Assembly (NCBI RefSeq): GCF_030272615.1
Contig: NC_081412.1
Span: 39,612,791 to 39,676,790, forward strand
Direction: 5' to 3'
From: Cryptomeria japonica
Lineage: Eukaryota; Streptophyta; Pinopsida; Cupressales; Cupressaceae
Length of the DNA stretch: 64,000 bases
The notes under the pieces are model-generated. The model had not been told where the DNA came from and searched no databases. It worked only from the letters and a program-made list of their open reading frames with translations. The number at the start of each line of letters is the position of its first letter. Positions within the stretch are counted from its first letter, which is position 1. The translations under genes and the position numbers were made by a program. Positions 21,230 through 33,850 of the stretch are shown here, one piece after another.

Positions 21230-22443
21230 TGTAGTATCGTAAATTATGCCTAGTGCATTTATGACACTTACGCATTGTGCCCGGTGCATTTATGACAAGC
21301 CTCATGATCAAGATCTCATTACTTTAACATCATGAGGTCAAAAGACAAAGCGCCTCCAATTTCCTCGAAGACTCATTTGGGACCATTTTGGTGAGGACGA
21401 TAGGGTGCTATGCAGACGTCTGTGTGCCACACTAAAGTACCATCATATTCTTGAATCAAAATCACATATCTCACATTAGACATTTTCAGACACATGCCGC
21501 TTCACTTGAATGGCTTTAAAATGTCATTTTCTTGTTCATTTGGCACACTAGACTCTCTTTTCTCTCTAGATATTCTTGAAAAACAAAGCTCTCAAAAGGT
21601 CACTCACTCATCCTCCTAGCTATTGGCTCTCATTGTGGATACTTGACAGTTATCTTGTAACAACAACACCATCTGGAGCTACGTCATGCTCTTATCTCAA
21701 GAGATGGGGTAAGATGGAATGCTTTGTCTTCTCTCTTATCTTGTAGCATTTCATATCTTGCATTGTCATATTTCTAAATGTATCTATTGTCTAGGTGCAT
21801 TTAGCTTGTCATTTTATTAGCTTATCTCATATCTATTGCAATACAGGTTTTCCTGCATAATGCGGAGTTTTGTTTCCATTGTATTTATTATTTATCTTGT
21901 ATCTCGTGTAGTAGGGGTTTTCCTCCATTAAGCAAGGATAATTCCTATTACGTTTATCTTTTATTCAATCTATCTATTTGGCTATTCATGGTAGTGAAAA
22001 CACCAAAGCAGGGGTTTGATTGAGGAAAACCCCTATACAACCCCAACATTTTTTTCCCTCGTCTCCGTGGGCATAGGTGGCGAATAGGTTCCGCGTGCCT
22101 AAGGGTGAATTCTGGTGCATTCTAGACATGTTTTCAAGGCTCTATTCTTATAGACAATAGCATGGTGCACAAACATCCCTGTGGGGTGCTAGAGTCTAGA
22201 ACTCGATATTGAACAATCTCGTATAATTCACATAATTTTCTTTTCTACTTTCTTAGCAATTGGAATATCATTAATCTATTGCTTATACTTTTATATTATG
22301 CAATCTTATAGTTTAGTTTAAGTATTCATTCTATTGTTATTCATCTCTTGGTTCACGTTTAGTGCGGGTTTAAGTGAGGTAGTGGTAGATAGTTTGTTCT
22401 CTAAGGTTTGTCATATTAGAGGTAATAGATTCCCTCCTCTACA
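21230..22443 (+). repeat. T1 3' LTR
   Basis: Starts TGTAGTATCG and ends CTCCTCTACA. It aligns over its whole length with 10952-12207 but with many substitutions and small gaps, so the insertion is old. Confidence 0.9.
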
Positions 22444-22596
22444 ATCACTTGTATAACTTCTTAATTTTTGTATCTTTTCTCTCTTTGGACAAGAGTTTTG
22501 TCCCACAAGGTTTTCTAGTATCATGGTACCTAACATTGTTTTGTCATCGAGACCCATAATAATATTTCCTCTTGCATATTAATTACTTCTCCCTAA

Positions 22597-22925
22597 GTTG
22601 AATATAGGAAGGGGTGTTAGTGCGATTAAGGTCATGTACTTAGCTAGTTGATTACTAGGTCCTATTCACATATTAAGTTTACTTGAGTATTAGTGTCTCT
22701 TTGTAGATGGTTGTTAGTTGTCATAAGGTCTTATCTTTTGAAATTTACTTTTAGTTACCTAGACATTTAATATTTGTGTTATGCTAGTTAGTCATCTACA
22801 TCACACCTTTCCTTTGTAAGCAAGGTCTCTCATTGTAATATTTTATATTCAATATCTCAATCTTCATTGTTGTAAGCAAGCTATTCTTGCCATTTCTCTC
22901 TCGTCGAAGAATATTTGGTTTGACA
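22597..22925 (+). repeat. Polypurine tract and short LTR remnant
   Basis: AATATAGGAAGGGG (22601-22614) is followed by TGTTAGTGCG at 22615, as at the start of a 3' LTR. A plausible end is TTGACA at 22925, giving about 310 bp. No partner LTR was found in the window. Confidence 0.35.
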
Positions 22926-25900
22926 ATTGTTCCTAGGGGCGTGAAGAGTCACGATTAAGTCCTATAGTTAGATGTGTAAGTTGGAATTATTTTCTTAGGA
23001 TGTATTTAGATTTAGCTTAGGTTGTATATTATAAAAGTTCTCATATTTACAATTTGTGCTTCAAATTTTCCATTAGAATGGAAAAAGATATTCTGTAATA
23101 ACCATGTTTTCAAACTCTCTACAATTATTCATTCAAAGATGTTCATTTCTCCAAAGAAATAAATCAATAATTGCAATCACGCAAACTTTACCTTCCCAAG
23201 AAGGATCCACTAAGAGTCTCTTTGGGATACCTTAATTTGATTTGAAAGACCTATAAGAAACATTAAGACTCCCTCCAATGAACAATATGACTCTTGCGAG
23301 TGTCAACTCTATTGCCCCATTGAATCCTATTGGTGAGTCTCAACCACCACCTATTTTGGGTACTCAACCTGCTATGACTTCAAATTTAGATCCATTTCAA
23401 TCTACTAATGTGGAGGCCATTCGATGCTTGGTCACTCTACCTCAATATTCTATTTCTCTTATTGCACATAGAAATGAACCCTCTATGGAGGAATCCCCCT
23501 TTCTTCTTTCTTTGGGAGCATAGACTATATTATTTTTAAATTATTGTACAAAGGTTAAAAAAGGTCTTTTGAAATTTGTCTCTCAATCTCATACTAGAGT
23601 GAAGGGTGAGAGATTGAATAGGGTTGGATTCGACATTGTTTAGTTAAAATATTAGGGATCTCTATTATTTCTTATTTTTGGTTGTGCTTGGTAGCTTGGT
23701 TTCAATTATAGTGATTCCACATACTGTGTGCAACTTTTTAGCCAAAGAGGGATATTGAAATCAACATTTTTAACTAAATCTCCACTTTCTAACACCTATA
23801 GCAGCTAAACTGTTAATAAATTGAAGATGAGATGAACTAGCGATCTGTGAGATTCTATGTGTGTGGACATATATGTGATTTTTAATGTAACTTTTAATAA
23901 CATATATTTTTTATGGTAACACTTTTTAAAACATGACTTTTATGTCATAACACAACCTTTTTAATGAAAATGATGAAATTCTTATTTGTAAAATATAGAT
24001 TTGTAACACCAATATCTAATATATGAATATTTTTTCATAATTATTTGTTTCATATTTTTATTTTAATTAATTTTTGAAGTTAGAGTAATTAGAATTTGGA
24101 CATAGGTGCAAGTCATATCACATAGATTTTTTGTATGCATTTGAATCAACTTCATTTTTTTGGTTGAAATAAAAACATCAATCTTAGAATAAATATTTTT
24201 TAGAATAAATATAATTAAATTAGATATTTGAAAATTATACTTTTTGTGAAAAGTTTATAACAAGGGTTACATGCTTACCAAACAAATTTTTTAAATGAAT
24301 TCATTTGATCCCCCAAAAGGTAAAACAAAAGAGTTTTTTGTTAGCATTTTGAAAGGTTGCAAAGGATACTCCATTGCAAGTATGGTTTAAGACTAGAGAG
24401 GTTCTATCTGTTGGCTAGAGAATACAGTACAAACGTAGATCTGGAGAAGCTATTGCATCTTATTGCAAGAAGACTTTGGAATATGAGCTTTGGAGTGTAG
24501 GATGAAGTCTAGGGATACCATCTAAGGGTAACGTCTCCTATTATAGATTATATGTTGTAAGATCCATTCACCAATAGTAAGAATAAGGAAGGAATAGTAA
24601 GAGATAGTAGTGATAAAGTAACGATGAATACAAGGATAATATATGGAGATACAAGGATATGTAATGAATACTGATTAAATATTATGAATATAAATATTTT
24701 AAAAATTTCGATCCATTATGTGTATATGATGTTCATATTGTGATTTAAAATTGATCTTAGGTTTAGATGTATTTTCTTGTTATCTCAATAGGATTGAGTT
24801 CGAGGTAGAATACTACAACATAGAAATTATTAGGGTACACAAATTTAGTCTGCATCCCTTAGATTTCTTACTAACATTGGTTGCGTTGTTGAGACCTTGG
24901 TTAGATTACGTTGAGGTTTATTGGATTTTTTTTTGACTTTAAAATCTCATATATAGATCAAGAAACAAAAAGTGGATGATGAAATAGATTTGATAAATTA
25001 TTATTCCGTCCTCTTAACATCTACCTTATGAGAGGGGATTAGGCGCCAAGGGGATAGGAAATGGAAAGGGGAAAATGGTCCAGAGAGACCTATGAAAAGA
25101 TGTACTATTAAGGAAACTATTGGATAACGACCATGGGAAAGATAAAGGAGTAATGCAATCCCAAGTAAAAAACACCCATGGCCAAAGGAGACGAGGAATT
25201 CAAGAGAAATCAAAGAGAAAATTGACCTAAAGAGGAAACAAATAATGTCCAACCCAAACAAAGAGGAGAGAAGACAAAGACAAGTGATGGAAAGAGAAGA
25301 GAGACATAAAAAAATAATGGATATGACAACAAAGTTGAGGTTAGAGCTCACACCATTGGGAATGTTGTTGAGCATGTCGATGTGAGTGGTGCTAGAAAAA
25401 GAGGAAAAAAAACAATAGAAATAAGGAAAGAACCCTAGAGAAAATGAGTCTTTTATTGAATGGAATTAGAAGGCTATCAAGCAATTTTAAAAATATCACG
25501 AACAATTATGAACTTGAAAGCTTGTTGATAGAGGAAAGTCATAGCATAAAGGTTCCTTCTAGTTGAAACAATTAGACATCATTTACAAACCAAAGGTTGA
25601 AACATTGTTGGGAGAAGTCACAATCCCCAAACCAGGACCCATCCCCCCAAGGTCTAAAGGTAGAATAGTTTTGGCACAAGAATTACCATTGTAAAAGGGA
25701 GAGAAGCAAGAGAAAAACAAAGAGAGAAAATAGTAGGATACCCCTTGTAGTGAAAAATTAGGTGAAGAGTGTTTTGATATAAAAATTGGAAGAGATAAAG
25801 GCAAAGAAACTAATCCTCAAATGTACATAAACAAGGAGACAAATAAAAATATATAAAAAAATAAAAATAAAAAATGGTAGAGAAACCCAAGACAATACAC

Positions 25901-26040
25901 GATACTAAAATGAGACAACACTCAAATACAATGGAGTCCACGATCAAGACTACAATTTTTGGAATAGATACTACAAGATCTTTGGAGCATGCATTCCTCT
26001 TGGAATAAATATGGGAAAGATTGGGAAGAGATGAAGATAA
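22926..26040. other. Unassigned AT-rich DNA
   Basis: No domain is recognised. An 81-codon open frame at 23278-23523 is Pro/Ser-rich with no family likeness. From about 25.0 kb the plus strand becomes purine-rich (GGAAAGAGAAGAG-type) and may be the 5' leader and gag start of the gypsy fragment that follows. Confidence 0.4.
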
Positions 26041-27841
26041 GGATAGACTGGTAGATTTTGTTGGATCATTGAGGAAAAATAACTTGAATGGTACATGAAG
26101 AACTATCCATATCATGAAGCCACCTAGGATGAAGTAAAGGAATAATTTTGGGCTAATTTTATAATTTCAGAAATCCCAACTGAGAGTGTAAGTAGGATGA
26201 GAAACTTGGTACAAGGAGAAATTGAATTGGTGAAAATTTATGCTAAAAGATTCAAAGAGGTCTGCAAAAAACTAGAAGACCCATTTACAGAGAAGCATAA
26301 GATAGAATGACTCATTTTTGGATTGTAATAAGACATTAGAGTGGGATTGGGTGGAAAAGTCTTTGATAAATATACTAATTTAATAGCCATGGGATATTGG
26401 ATCAAAGCAAAACCTTGGAGGAGACCAGAAAATGACATGACTATAGAAGTTGGTTGTAAAATAGGAGATAAGGCGCAAAAAGCCAAAAAGGCTAAGGAGA
26501 TTTGTGCACATATTGTAATATAGAAGGGCATGGCTAGAATGAATTACTTAAGGTCTAAGATGAGAAAATGCTTGCTGCAATTAAATTAGTTAAACCTAAT
26601 TTGATACTTATTGTGTAATCTACAAGGAATGATATATTCATTTGATAGAAGGTTGTTCGGATAACAAACCCTCGACCCAGAATAATAGAAAACAATGTAG
26701 TCAAGGTTTCCATAGTCATAATTATAGTGCAGATGAGAAGAGTGATGTCACATATCGTATACTACCTTGGATAGACGCTTAGAATGCATGTACAATGCAC
26801 AATAATCAACTATAGGGATACCAAGATGATAACATGCAATCATGTAATCACATAATAGAGGAGGTAGAGGAAGAGGTAGGAATATTAGGGGAAGAAATGA
26901 TGGCAATTGTTTTAATTGTAGAAAATAGGACATTGTGTCTCAAAATGTTGGGCATAAAAGAAGAAAAAGTGTGCATTTCGTGGCCAAGATACCCATGATA
27001 TTTTCAAGTGTGAGAACATGAAAATATTTTATCATAATTCTAGTCAACCATCCCAAAGTGATGAGCTACGTAGAGGAGCATTGTAAATCTAGAGAATACC
27101 ACAACATGGAATAATAGGTTACTTCAAAAGGATGCATGATCTTGAATAATTTGATAGAAGAACATTCTAGAGAGGAGATAATAGTAGAGAATAATTAGAA
27201 GAACAAATCCAAAGGAAAGAATAAATAAAATGTGTTAATTAGGCAAGGTACTAATATTGGAAGAAACAAACAAAAACAATTGGCAAAAGAAGGATACGAG
27301 GAATATAGACAAAAGGAAGAAGAAGAAGAAGAACCAAAATAATTTTGGCCTAACAAGAATCAACATGAGAAAGTTGTTGAGAAGACAAAGCAAATAATTA
27401 TACAACAACTAAAAGAAGAAGTAGGATGTTTTTAGAGGAGAAAGTCAAAATGCTAAAAGACCTACATCCCTCGCAAGACAAAATTATTTATTGGTTATGT
27501 TGAAACAATGTGGAAAATATTGGATCAAACAAAAGCAAGTTAACCACTTGTTAGAAGACCAAAACTAGAAGAATGATCCTTTGTTGATTAATGTGCACTT
27601 AAATAATCATAAAGTAAAATGTGTTATGGTTGACCTTGGCACATACTTGAATATCATTATAAAAACCACTTGGGATAAATTAGGGAAGCCTAAACTAGTT
27701 AAAACATTGATGAACATAAGTCTTACAAATGGTTCCTTAATGGAGACCCTAGGAACATGGAAGAATGTGGAAGTAAATATAAAGGGAGTAAAACAATGTG
27801 TTGATTTTGAAGTGGTTGAAATGAAAGAACCTTTTAATACA
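26041..27841 (+). pseudogene. Gypsy gag and protease fragment (G3)
   Basis: Gag is seen at about 26160-26520: TESVSRMRNLVQGEIELVK and AKRFKEVCKKLEDPFTEKHK, in the style of the retrotransposon gag domain. A CCHC knuckle follows near 26910-26960 (CFNCRK then H and KCW), broken by a stop and a frameshift. The protease lies at 27581-27840: LINVHLNNHKVKCVMVDLG, NGSLMETLGTWKNVEV and FEVVEMKEPFNT. The active-site DTG-type triplet reads DLG. The coding frame is interrupted at 27842 by a solo LTR and continues after 29018. Confidence 0.75.
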
Positions 27842-29018
27842 TGAAGCAAGGGAAAACCAATGCAAGGTTAGATGGTTAGTTTAAACCCAAATAAACATAG
27901 AAAACCAAATAAAGTATAAACCAAAATTCTTATACCTTGCAAGAGAGAGTTCTCTATTGTTCCTCCGATTGAGCTATTGGTGAAGCCAAGGATGTGCCCC
28001 TCCTTGACTTGTTTGGATTATCTCCTTGTTGTAATGTGGATTGCTCTCCACACACAACAAGATTGGTGAGATTTGGATTGGATTTGAATGATGATGGATA
28101 TGGATTAGATGAGAGAATATTTGAGCATTATAGGAGTATGATAGGGGATTTTTATCCTCAAATGAACAAAATGAGCATGTGATGGAAGTGGATTTTCATC
28201 CTCAAATGGACAACATGAACATATCATGGAAATTCATTTTTCATGATTTGTGAGGAAATGAGACTCAAATTTATAGATTGGAGGAGGCTACAATGAAGGG
28301 CCAAGATTGACTTTGGGACAAAGAGTTGAGATCGATTTGAGAGGGAGCACATGGATTGAGAGGACAAGGTGTGGAGACCAAGAGATATGCAAGGCATTTC
28401 TTGTCTCCACACCTCTCAAGGTACACGATGAAGAGATCCCAAGTATATTGGGAAGAGAAAAAGGAATATAAAATTCCTTGGGTGGAGGGAGGAGGAATTA
28501 AAAATTCTAAAATAACAAAATGCATGGGGAGATTCAAAGAATTTTAAATTTCCTTGAAAGGATAAAAGTTGACCCATCCCTAATCAAGGTGATTTGGGAT
28601 GTGTAAATGATTGAGGGGATTGATTAGGTGAGTTAATGATGGATTAGAATGCAAGTGGGAAATTTAGGAGAATGTGACATGTGGAGAGAGAACGAGTGGA
28701 TGAATATGAAATTAGAGAATAATGATAAGCAAGATTTTAGAAGAATTAATTAGGCTAAGTGGGGATTAGGAAAAGTGATTTGTAGGAATCACTTTAGTTA
28801 AGCTAATTAATTAGGACTAATTAACTAAGAGGAATTTAGAAGAATGGGGAAATTAATTAATTTATTGATAAATTAATTATTAGACTATAGAGGTAAGATT
28901 GTTTAAATTTGATTTAATTAACCTTGAGATAAAGGGAATTAACACAATTAAATTGGTTCATTATGTTGACAGGCTTAAATTAATCAAGTATTAATTTAAT
29001 TAATTTTAGGTGTCTACA
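27842..29018 (-). repeat. Solo LTR inside the G3 protease
   Basis: The block runs from TGAAGCAAGG to GTGTCTACA (minus strand TGTAGACACC to TTGCTTCA). It is flanked on both sides by ATACA (27837-27841 and 29019-29023), a perfect 5-bp target duplication. Removing it rejoins the protease codons as EPFNT and TTLLGL. A TATA-type CTATAAATTT on the minus strand at about 28270 fits an LTR promoter. Relatives are at 39882-41156 and 45131-46360. Confidence 0.9.
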
Positions 29019-29023
29019 ATACA

Positions 29024-29650
29024 TTTACAACCCTATTAGGTCTAAGTTGGTTTGTACATTCAAATGGAATTGTAGACTCCTAGAAAGAGGAAACTTCATT
29101 TATAGATGATAGCAAAGCTGTCCATATCCCATGAGGTGAAACAAAAGATAGGTCATACATAGAAGAAGTGGTATTGAACAATGGAGGGGAAGATGTGAAA
29201 AACCTCTACTTGATATCTAAACTTCCAGATACAAAGGAAGAGGAAAATTTAAATAGTGTGGGAGAAATTGAACGAGGTAGTGATAACAATTATAATAATG
29301 ACAATGATGAGGTCCTTAATGCTTGGATGCAAAGTGAACTAGAGGTAACATCCTAGATAATTAATTGATTCTGAAGAGATTTCTTGATACGTGCAATAGA
29401 AATAAAACCAAAAGAAATAATCCTGGAAAAAAAGACGAATAACTAGAAATCTACTATCTTCAAGTTACATTAAGAATAAATGCAAAATCACCAAGAGGAG
29501 ATAGATTGGACCTTGGCAATTTTAGATAAGCTACAAAATCGTGAGAAGAGTACTAATATTAAGAAAAGATATTTATGAACCATATTGGATTTTCATTGCT
29601 CATATGATTTGGGCTAAGAAACGGTTTGTTAAAGGAAATTTTAGAGGAAT
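29024..29650 (+). pseudogene. G3 continuation after the solo LTR
   Basis: The frame continues with TTLLGLSWFVHSNG, then an acidic stretch at 29168-29356 (NNGGEDVKNLYLISKLPD and DNNYNNDNDEVLNAW). RT is not reached: recognisable sequence ends near 29.65 kb. It belongs to the post-protease linker of a gypsy polyprotein by position. Confidence 0.5.
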
Positions 29651-31354
29651 TAGGAGTCACCCACCCCTCTAGTAGTTGTTCTTAAATAGGACATGCTCAT
29701 TAAAAATATCTGGTAGGAAAATGCTCGTGTATGAATATTAGAAAATATAGTTCCCTTAAACTTTTTAAGAATTAAACAATTTTCAATAAGACAATTGAAA
29801 TTTCAACCAACCTATTACTCTACTCATTATCTTTCATCACATCCCAAGAACGCTTAGGACTCTTTTGCTAGACTCTTTTTCTTCTAATCCATCTACTTCT
29901 TCTTTGAGAAGAAGGAAATAGTGCTCATACACCATCATTAGATCAACTCCTACTATACTCTTAATAGCCAATCAACAATCTTGTTCAGCCAATATGAAAA
30001 ATGGTGTGTGCGCACATGCTATTTGAGTTCTTATAGCTCCCAAGTAGCACACCTTATGTGACATAAGGTACATTTAAGAGTTGATAATATGTCAATGAAG
30101 GTGATACTCAAAAGAGTGGCATCTTCATGAGACCAATCCTACAAGGCACTAAATAAAAAGAGGAAGGGAACTCTCCCTAAATATTAACTCAATTTTTTTT
30201 ATTAACATTGAATTAATCAAGAAAGAAGTGAGATTAACAACCAAAATATTCACAAGAGCAATATTATTTAACAAAAAATTCCTAAGAAAGAGATAAAACA
30301 ATCTTATTATAAGAAATAGAATTCAATAGTGATAGAAATAAATAAATCTATATCTAGTGTTTCACACGATCTAAACTAAAAGAATTTTGTATATCTTTGA
30401 ATCTACATTGGTGAAACATGAGATTCCCAAAGAAGAAAATGGATATTTTTTTTTTGGAATATTTTTGATGTTGGGATGTTTGTTTTTCATTTGCTTTGCC
30501 CAATCTTTGTTTTTTAGATGTCCTAGTTGCAAGTATTTATTCTAGCCATTACAGTCTTGTAAGAGAATTTTGCACAAAGTTTTATACAACACTCTCAACA
30601 CATCCCTTCAAAAAGTTGATGCTAGTGTGAGCCAACACCCTTTGCTTAGCTTTTCTCATTCCTACCCCCCACACTACAAATGGCTCCAACAGGTCGTCCC
30701 CCATTCCACCTCACATTGACCTCATGGTTCCCTAAAAAATCATACAATGTTATAGGATGCCTCTTGTCAAAACACCTTTTAGACAATCAAACAAACTTTT
30801 TCTTACCTATTTTTCCATAATTACCTCTCCCTCAACCTCTTGAGCATCCAACAAGATTGCACAAAACATAGATGCTATACCGAGTTCACTCTATATATTC
30901 CATTACAATCCAAATAAATATCTCCCAAGACCATTCATAGAGCATGAAGAACCACCCCAACCTTGGTCTTAAATACCTCAATCAACCTACACTTGGAGAT
31001 ATCACCAAAGATGGCCATTTGCATTTCCTTGAATAGAGACAAAGACGAGTCCTTTTTTGTGACTACCACTTGTTAAATGTCTATGGATGTCACCTACTTT
31101 TCTAAATAGAACCATAATGATAGTTTTTTTCATATGTAGTAAGTCTTCATCAATGAACTTACTGCCTCATAAAGATACCTATCCTTTCAACATATTGGAT
31201 TGATATTGTGATTTTGGAACTCAACACTGATGTTGTGAAATGCGTGCTAATTTGTTGTCAACAAGACCACCAATTCCTTGGGCTCCATGTCAATTGCCAC
31301 CTTGGCCACATCATCTGCCAAGTAATTGTCATCTTGGTGAGTATGAGACTTTTA
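29651..31354. other. Unassigned DNA
   Basis: No protein family, RNA gene or repeat boundary is recognised on either strand. Confidence 0.4.
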
Positions 31355-31442
31355 ATTTCTATAACCCAGCAACCGATTATGCTCAACAAATATCACATAA
31401 AATAAACTATCTGATTTGTAACAATTAATTCTCTAGATTATT
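31355..31442 (-). repeat. Fragment of copia C2 LTR
   Basis: This 88-bp stretch (TTAATTTCTATA to AACTAAATGAA) is nearly identical to 33219-33320, the end of the C2 5' LTR. It abuts the broken integrase frame directly, so it is probably all that remains of the 3' LTR after a deletion. Confidence 0.75.
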
Positions 31443-33118
31443 TAACTAAATGAACCGCATCCATTATCAAACCTCAGTATCTTGATCTTCCTCCCTGTTT
31501 GGTTCTCCATGAGAGCCTTAAACTCTTTGAAGCCATTGAAGACTTCATCTTTATTGTTCATAAAATACATCCACGTCTTCCTAGATAAATCATCAATAAA
31601 GGTAACATAATATTCATATCCACTCAGGGATCTTGTTGACATGGGCCCACATACATATGAGTGTATGAGATCCAAAATTCCTTTAGATCTAGTATCGCTG
31701 CTTGGAAAATTGGTCTTAGCATATTTCCCAAGAGCACAACCTTTGCACACCTCATTCTTATCAACCTTCATTTCAGGCAGCCCTGTTACTATTTCTTTGA
31801 GCACAATAAGTGCTCCATGGTGAAGATGAGCCATCCTACTATGCCATAGTTCTCCAAGCGCTTTATTGTTACTCTCTAACGCATGTGCTAGTTCAAACTA
31901 TAACCAAAATAAACTACCATGCCTGACTCCAATCACTTTTGCTACCTTGGAGTTCTTAGGAGATATATAAACTTTGCCTTCTTCAAAGGTCACGATGTAA
32001 CCCTTTTCCTCCAAAGTAGAAACAAAGATTAAATTATTTGTCATTCCAAGAACATACAACACGTCCTCCACCAATAGAGACTCCCTCTAAAACTTGACCA
32101 TGCCAACACTAGTTGCATAGTACTTGGCATTATCCCTGAGCTCAATGAAGAAATCCAACTTCTTCTCCTCTAACTTGGTGAAATGTTCTCTAAGTCCCAT
32201 CATGTGGCAAGAAGCCCCACTATGAATATACCAAACCCTGTTGGGAATTGAACTTGAGAGACAATAGATGAGTGAAAACTCATTCTCAAACCGCATTGAA
32301 AACTCATCCACCTCTGTAGTAGCTGCAACTTGCTTCTTTGACTTACCCTTGTTTTTCTTATTTGAGAATTGACTAGCATAGTGACCCATTTGATGGCTGC
32401 AAAAACACTTTATCTTACTTAGGTCTTTATTCTTCCCATCCTTGGAAGATGACCCTTCAGTTTGCCCTTTACTAAATTTTTACTTGCCCTTACTTGTAAG
32501 TGCAAGATTTTCTTCACAATCAACCTTCTTTGTCTGGACCTCTCGATGACTACTTTCATGAATCTCCTCCTCGATGAAATCATCCCAAAGCCTTGCCCAG
32601 TCAGGTATGTGATCACGAATAACAATGCATTTGACAAACACTTCCCAATGCTTTGAAAATCCATTCAGGGCTATCCACACCAACTCATCTTCAACAATCA
32701 TCTCTCCAACAACAACCAACTCATCGCTAACCAATGCCAATCTGGACAAGTAAGAGGTCACGCTCTCACCTTTGGACATAATTGTGTTATGCAACTTGTC
32801 CTTGAGAATCATCTTACGACTCTAATAGTCGCTCTGATAGAGTTTTGTGAGCGTATCCCACATTTCTTATGCAGTTTCTTTTGTGGATAGATGAGGAATC
32901 AAATGATCTTTTACCCCATCAAGGATAATCCTCTGAGCTTTGGCCTCCTTGATTTCATGCAAATCTAGGGAAATAGGATCATTTGCTAGAGGAGTCACTT
33001 CTATACTAGCATAGATCCACAACCTATTCTCCTTGAGAACATATATAATCCAAACCTTCCACTGTAAGAAGTTAGATGCACCCTTGAGCCTATCCTCATA
33101 CTGAACACTGGTTGCCAT
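31443..33118 (-). pseudogene. Copia C2 gag, protease and partial integrase
   Basis: On the minus strand, gag starts MATSVQYEDRLKGASNFLQW at 33118 and continues to 32480 (VTSYLSRLALVSDELV). A zinc knuckle near 32410 reads CFCSHQMGHYASQF, with the last Cys replaced by Phe. The protease has WYIHSGASCHMMG at about 32230 (Asp to His). The pre-integrase and integrase core are at 31834-31443: MAHLHHGAL, VCKGCALGKYAKTNFPSSD, LIHSYVCGPM (catalytic Asp to Tyr) and LRFDNG. Translation stops there, so the rest of integrase, RT and RNase H are lost. The order gag-protease-integrase identifies Ty1/copia. Confidence 0.85.
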
Positions 33119-33202
33119 TGTAAACTAAGACCCTTGAAGAAGTTGAAAACTAGAATTTGAAGAAATATGTGAAACAAAACTTGGCTTCATATTTAGAGTT
33201 TA

Positions 33203-33216
33203 GAGCTCTGATAGCA
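33203..33216 (-). other. Copia C2 primer binding site
   Basis: On the minus strand it reads TGCTATCAGAGCTC, close to the initiator-Met-tRNA complement (TGGTATCAGAGC) used by plant copia elements. It separates the LTR from gag. Confidence 0.7.
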
Positions 33217-33850
33217 CGTTAATTTCTATATCCCAACAACCGATTAATTGCTCAACAAATATCACAGAAAATAAACTATCTATTTTGTAACAATTAATAC
33301 TCTAGATTATTTACCTAAATGAATAGTGGAAGCAAATTCAAAAGAAACCAAACACATAAACACATATAACATCGATATACCTAGGAAACCCCAATGTGGG
33401 GAAAAACTTGCAAATGTTGAATCTTCTATTTAGATTCAAGAGAAAACTTTCCTTCAAGAAATCACTTCATGAATCTTCTAATCTCAAAAGAATCTCATAG
33501 TAGTTGCTAAAACGATCTTACATATATATCCTTCTTGATGAAAGCATCAACTATGCAAGATAAGTGAAACTTTCCTCACACAACACATCCTAAAAGAAAT
33601 ATTCCTTACAGGACTCAGGAAAGGAACTTTCTTGCATGACATGAAAAATGGAAGTTTCCTTACGTGACACATGAGAAAGGAAACTCGTCTTACACAACTA
33701 AGAATATCCACACATAAAACCATTCTTGGAAATAACCTCACAACTCCAAGAAATATTCTAAGAACATAATAGAAAATATCCTCTTGCTGAACATCCAACA
33801 CGAGCTGCACTTAAGCAACTTCCACAATCACACCTTCCAAACTACATAAA
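33217..33850 (-). repeat. Copia C2 5' LTR (outer end approximate)
   Basis: It lies next to the primer site and shares its inner 100 bp with the fragment at 31355-31442. The outer end is placed near 33850, where a TGTAGTTTGG start in minus reading meets the LINE sequence. Several similar GGAAAC/GGAAAG units lie inside, at about 33560-33680. Confidence 0.6.

Larger units (their letters stand above)
10952..22443 (+). mobile_element. T1, Ty3/gypsy LTR retrotransposon (Tat-like), inactive
   Basis: Two LTRs of about 1.25 kb (10952-12207 and 21230-22443) bound 9 kb of internal DNA. The flanking bases ATCAT (10947-10951) and ATCAC (22444-22448) match at four of five positions and are a likely aged target duplication. 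Internal order is gag remnant, protease, RT, RNase H, a second RNase H, integrase, antisense gene, polypurine tract. Protease-RT-RNase H-integrase order makes it Ty3/gypsy. The second RNase H before integrase and the long 3' region with an antisense gene fit the Tat lineage. Many stops and a deletion in RT make it non-functional. Confidence 0.85.

Noticed and set aside
22444-22448. Perfect target duplication for T1
   Set aside because: The flanks are ATCAT and ATCAC, so only four of five bases agree. It is reported as probable, not perfect.
25001-26115. Several hydrophobic open frames on the minus strand
   Set aside because: They are the reverse of a purine-rich plus strand, which yields Leu/Phe/Ser-rich text automatically. 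No membrane protein family is recognised.
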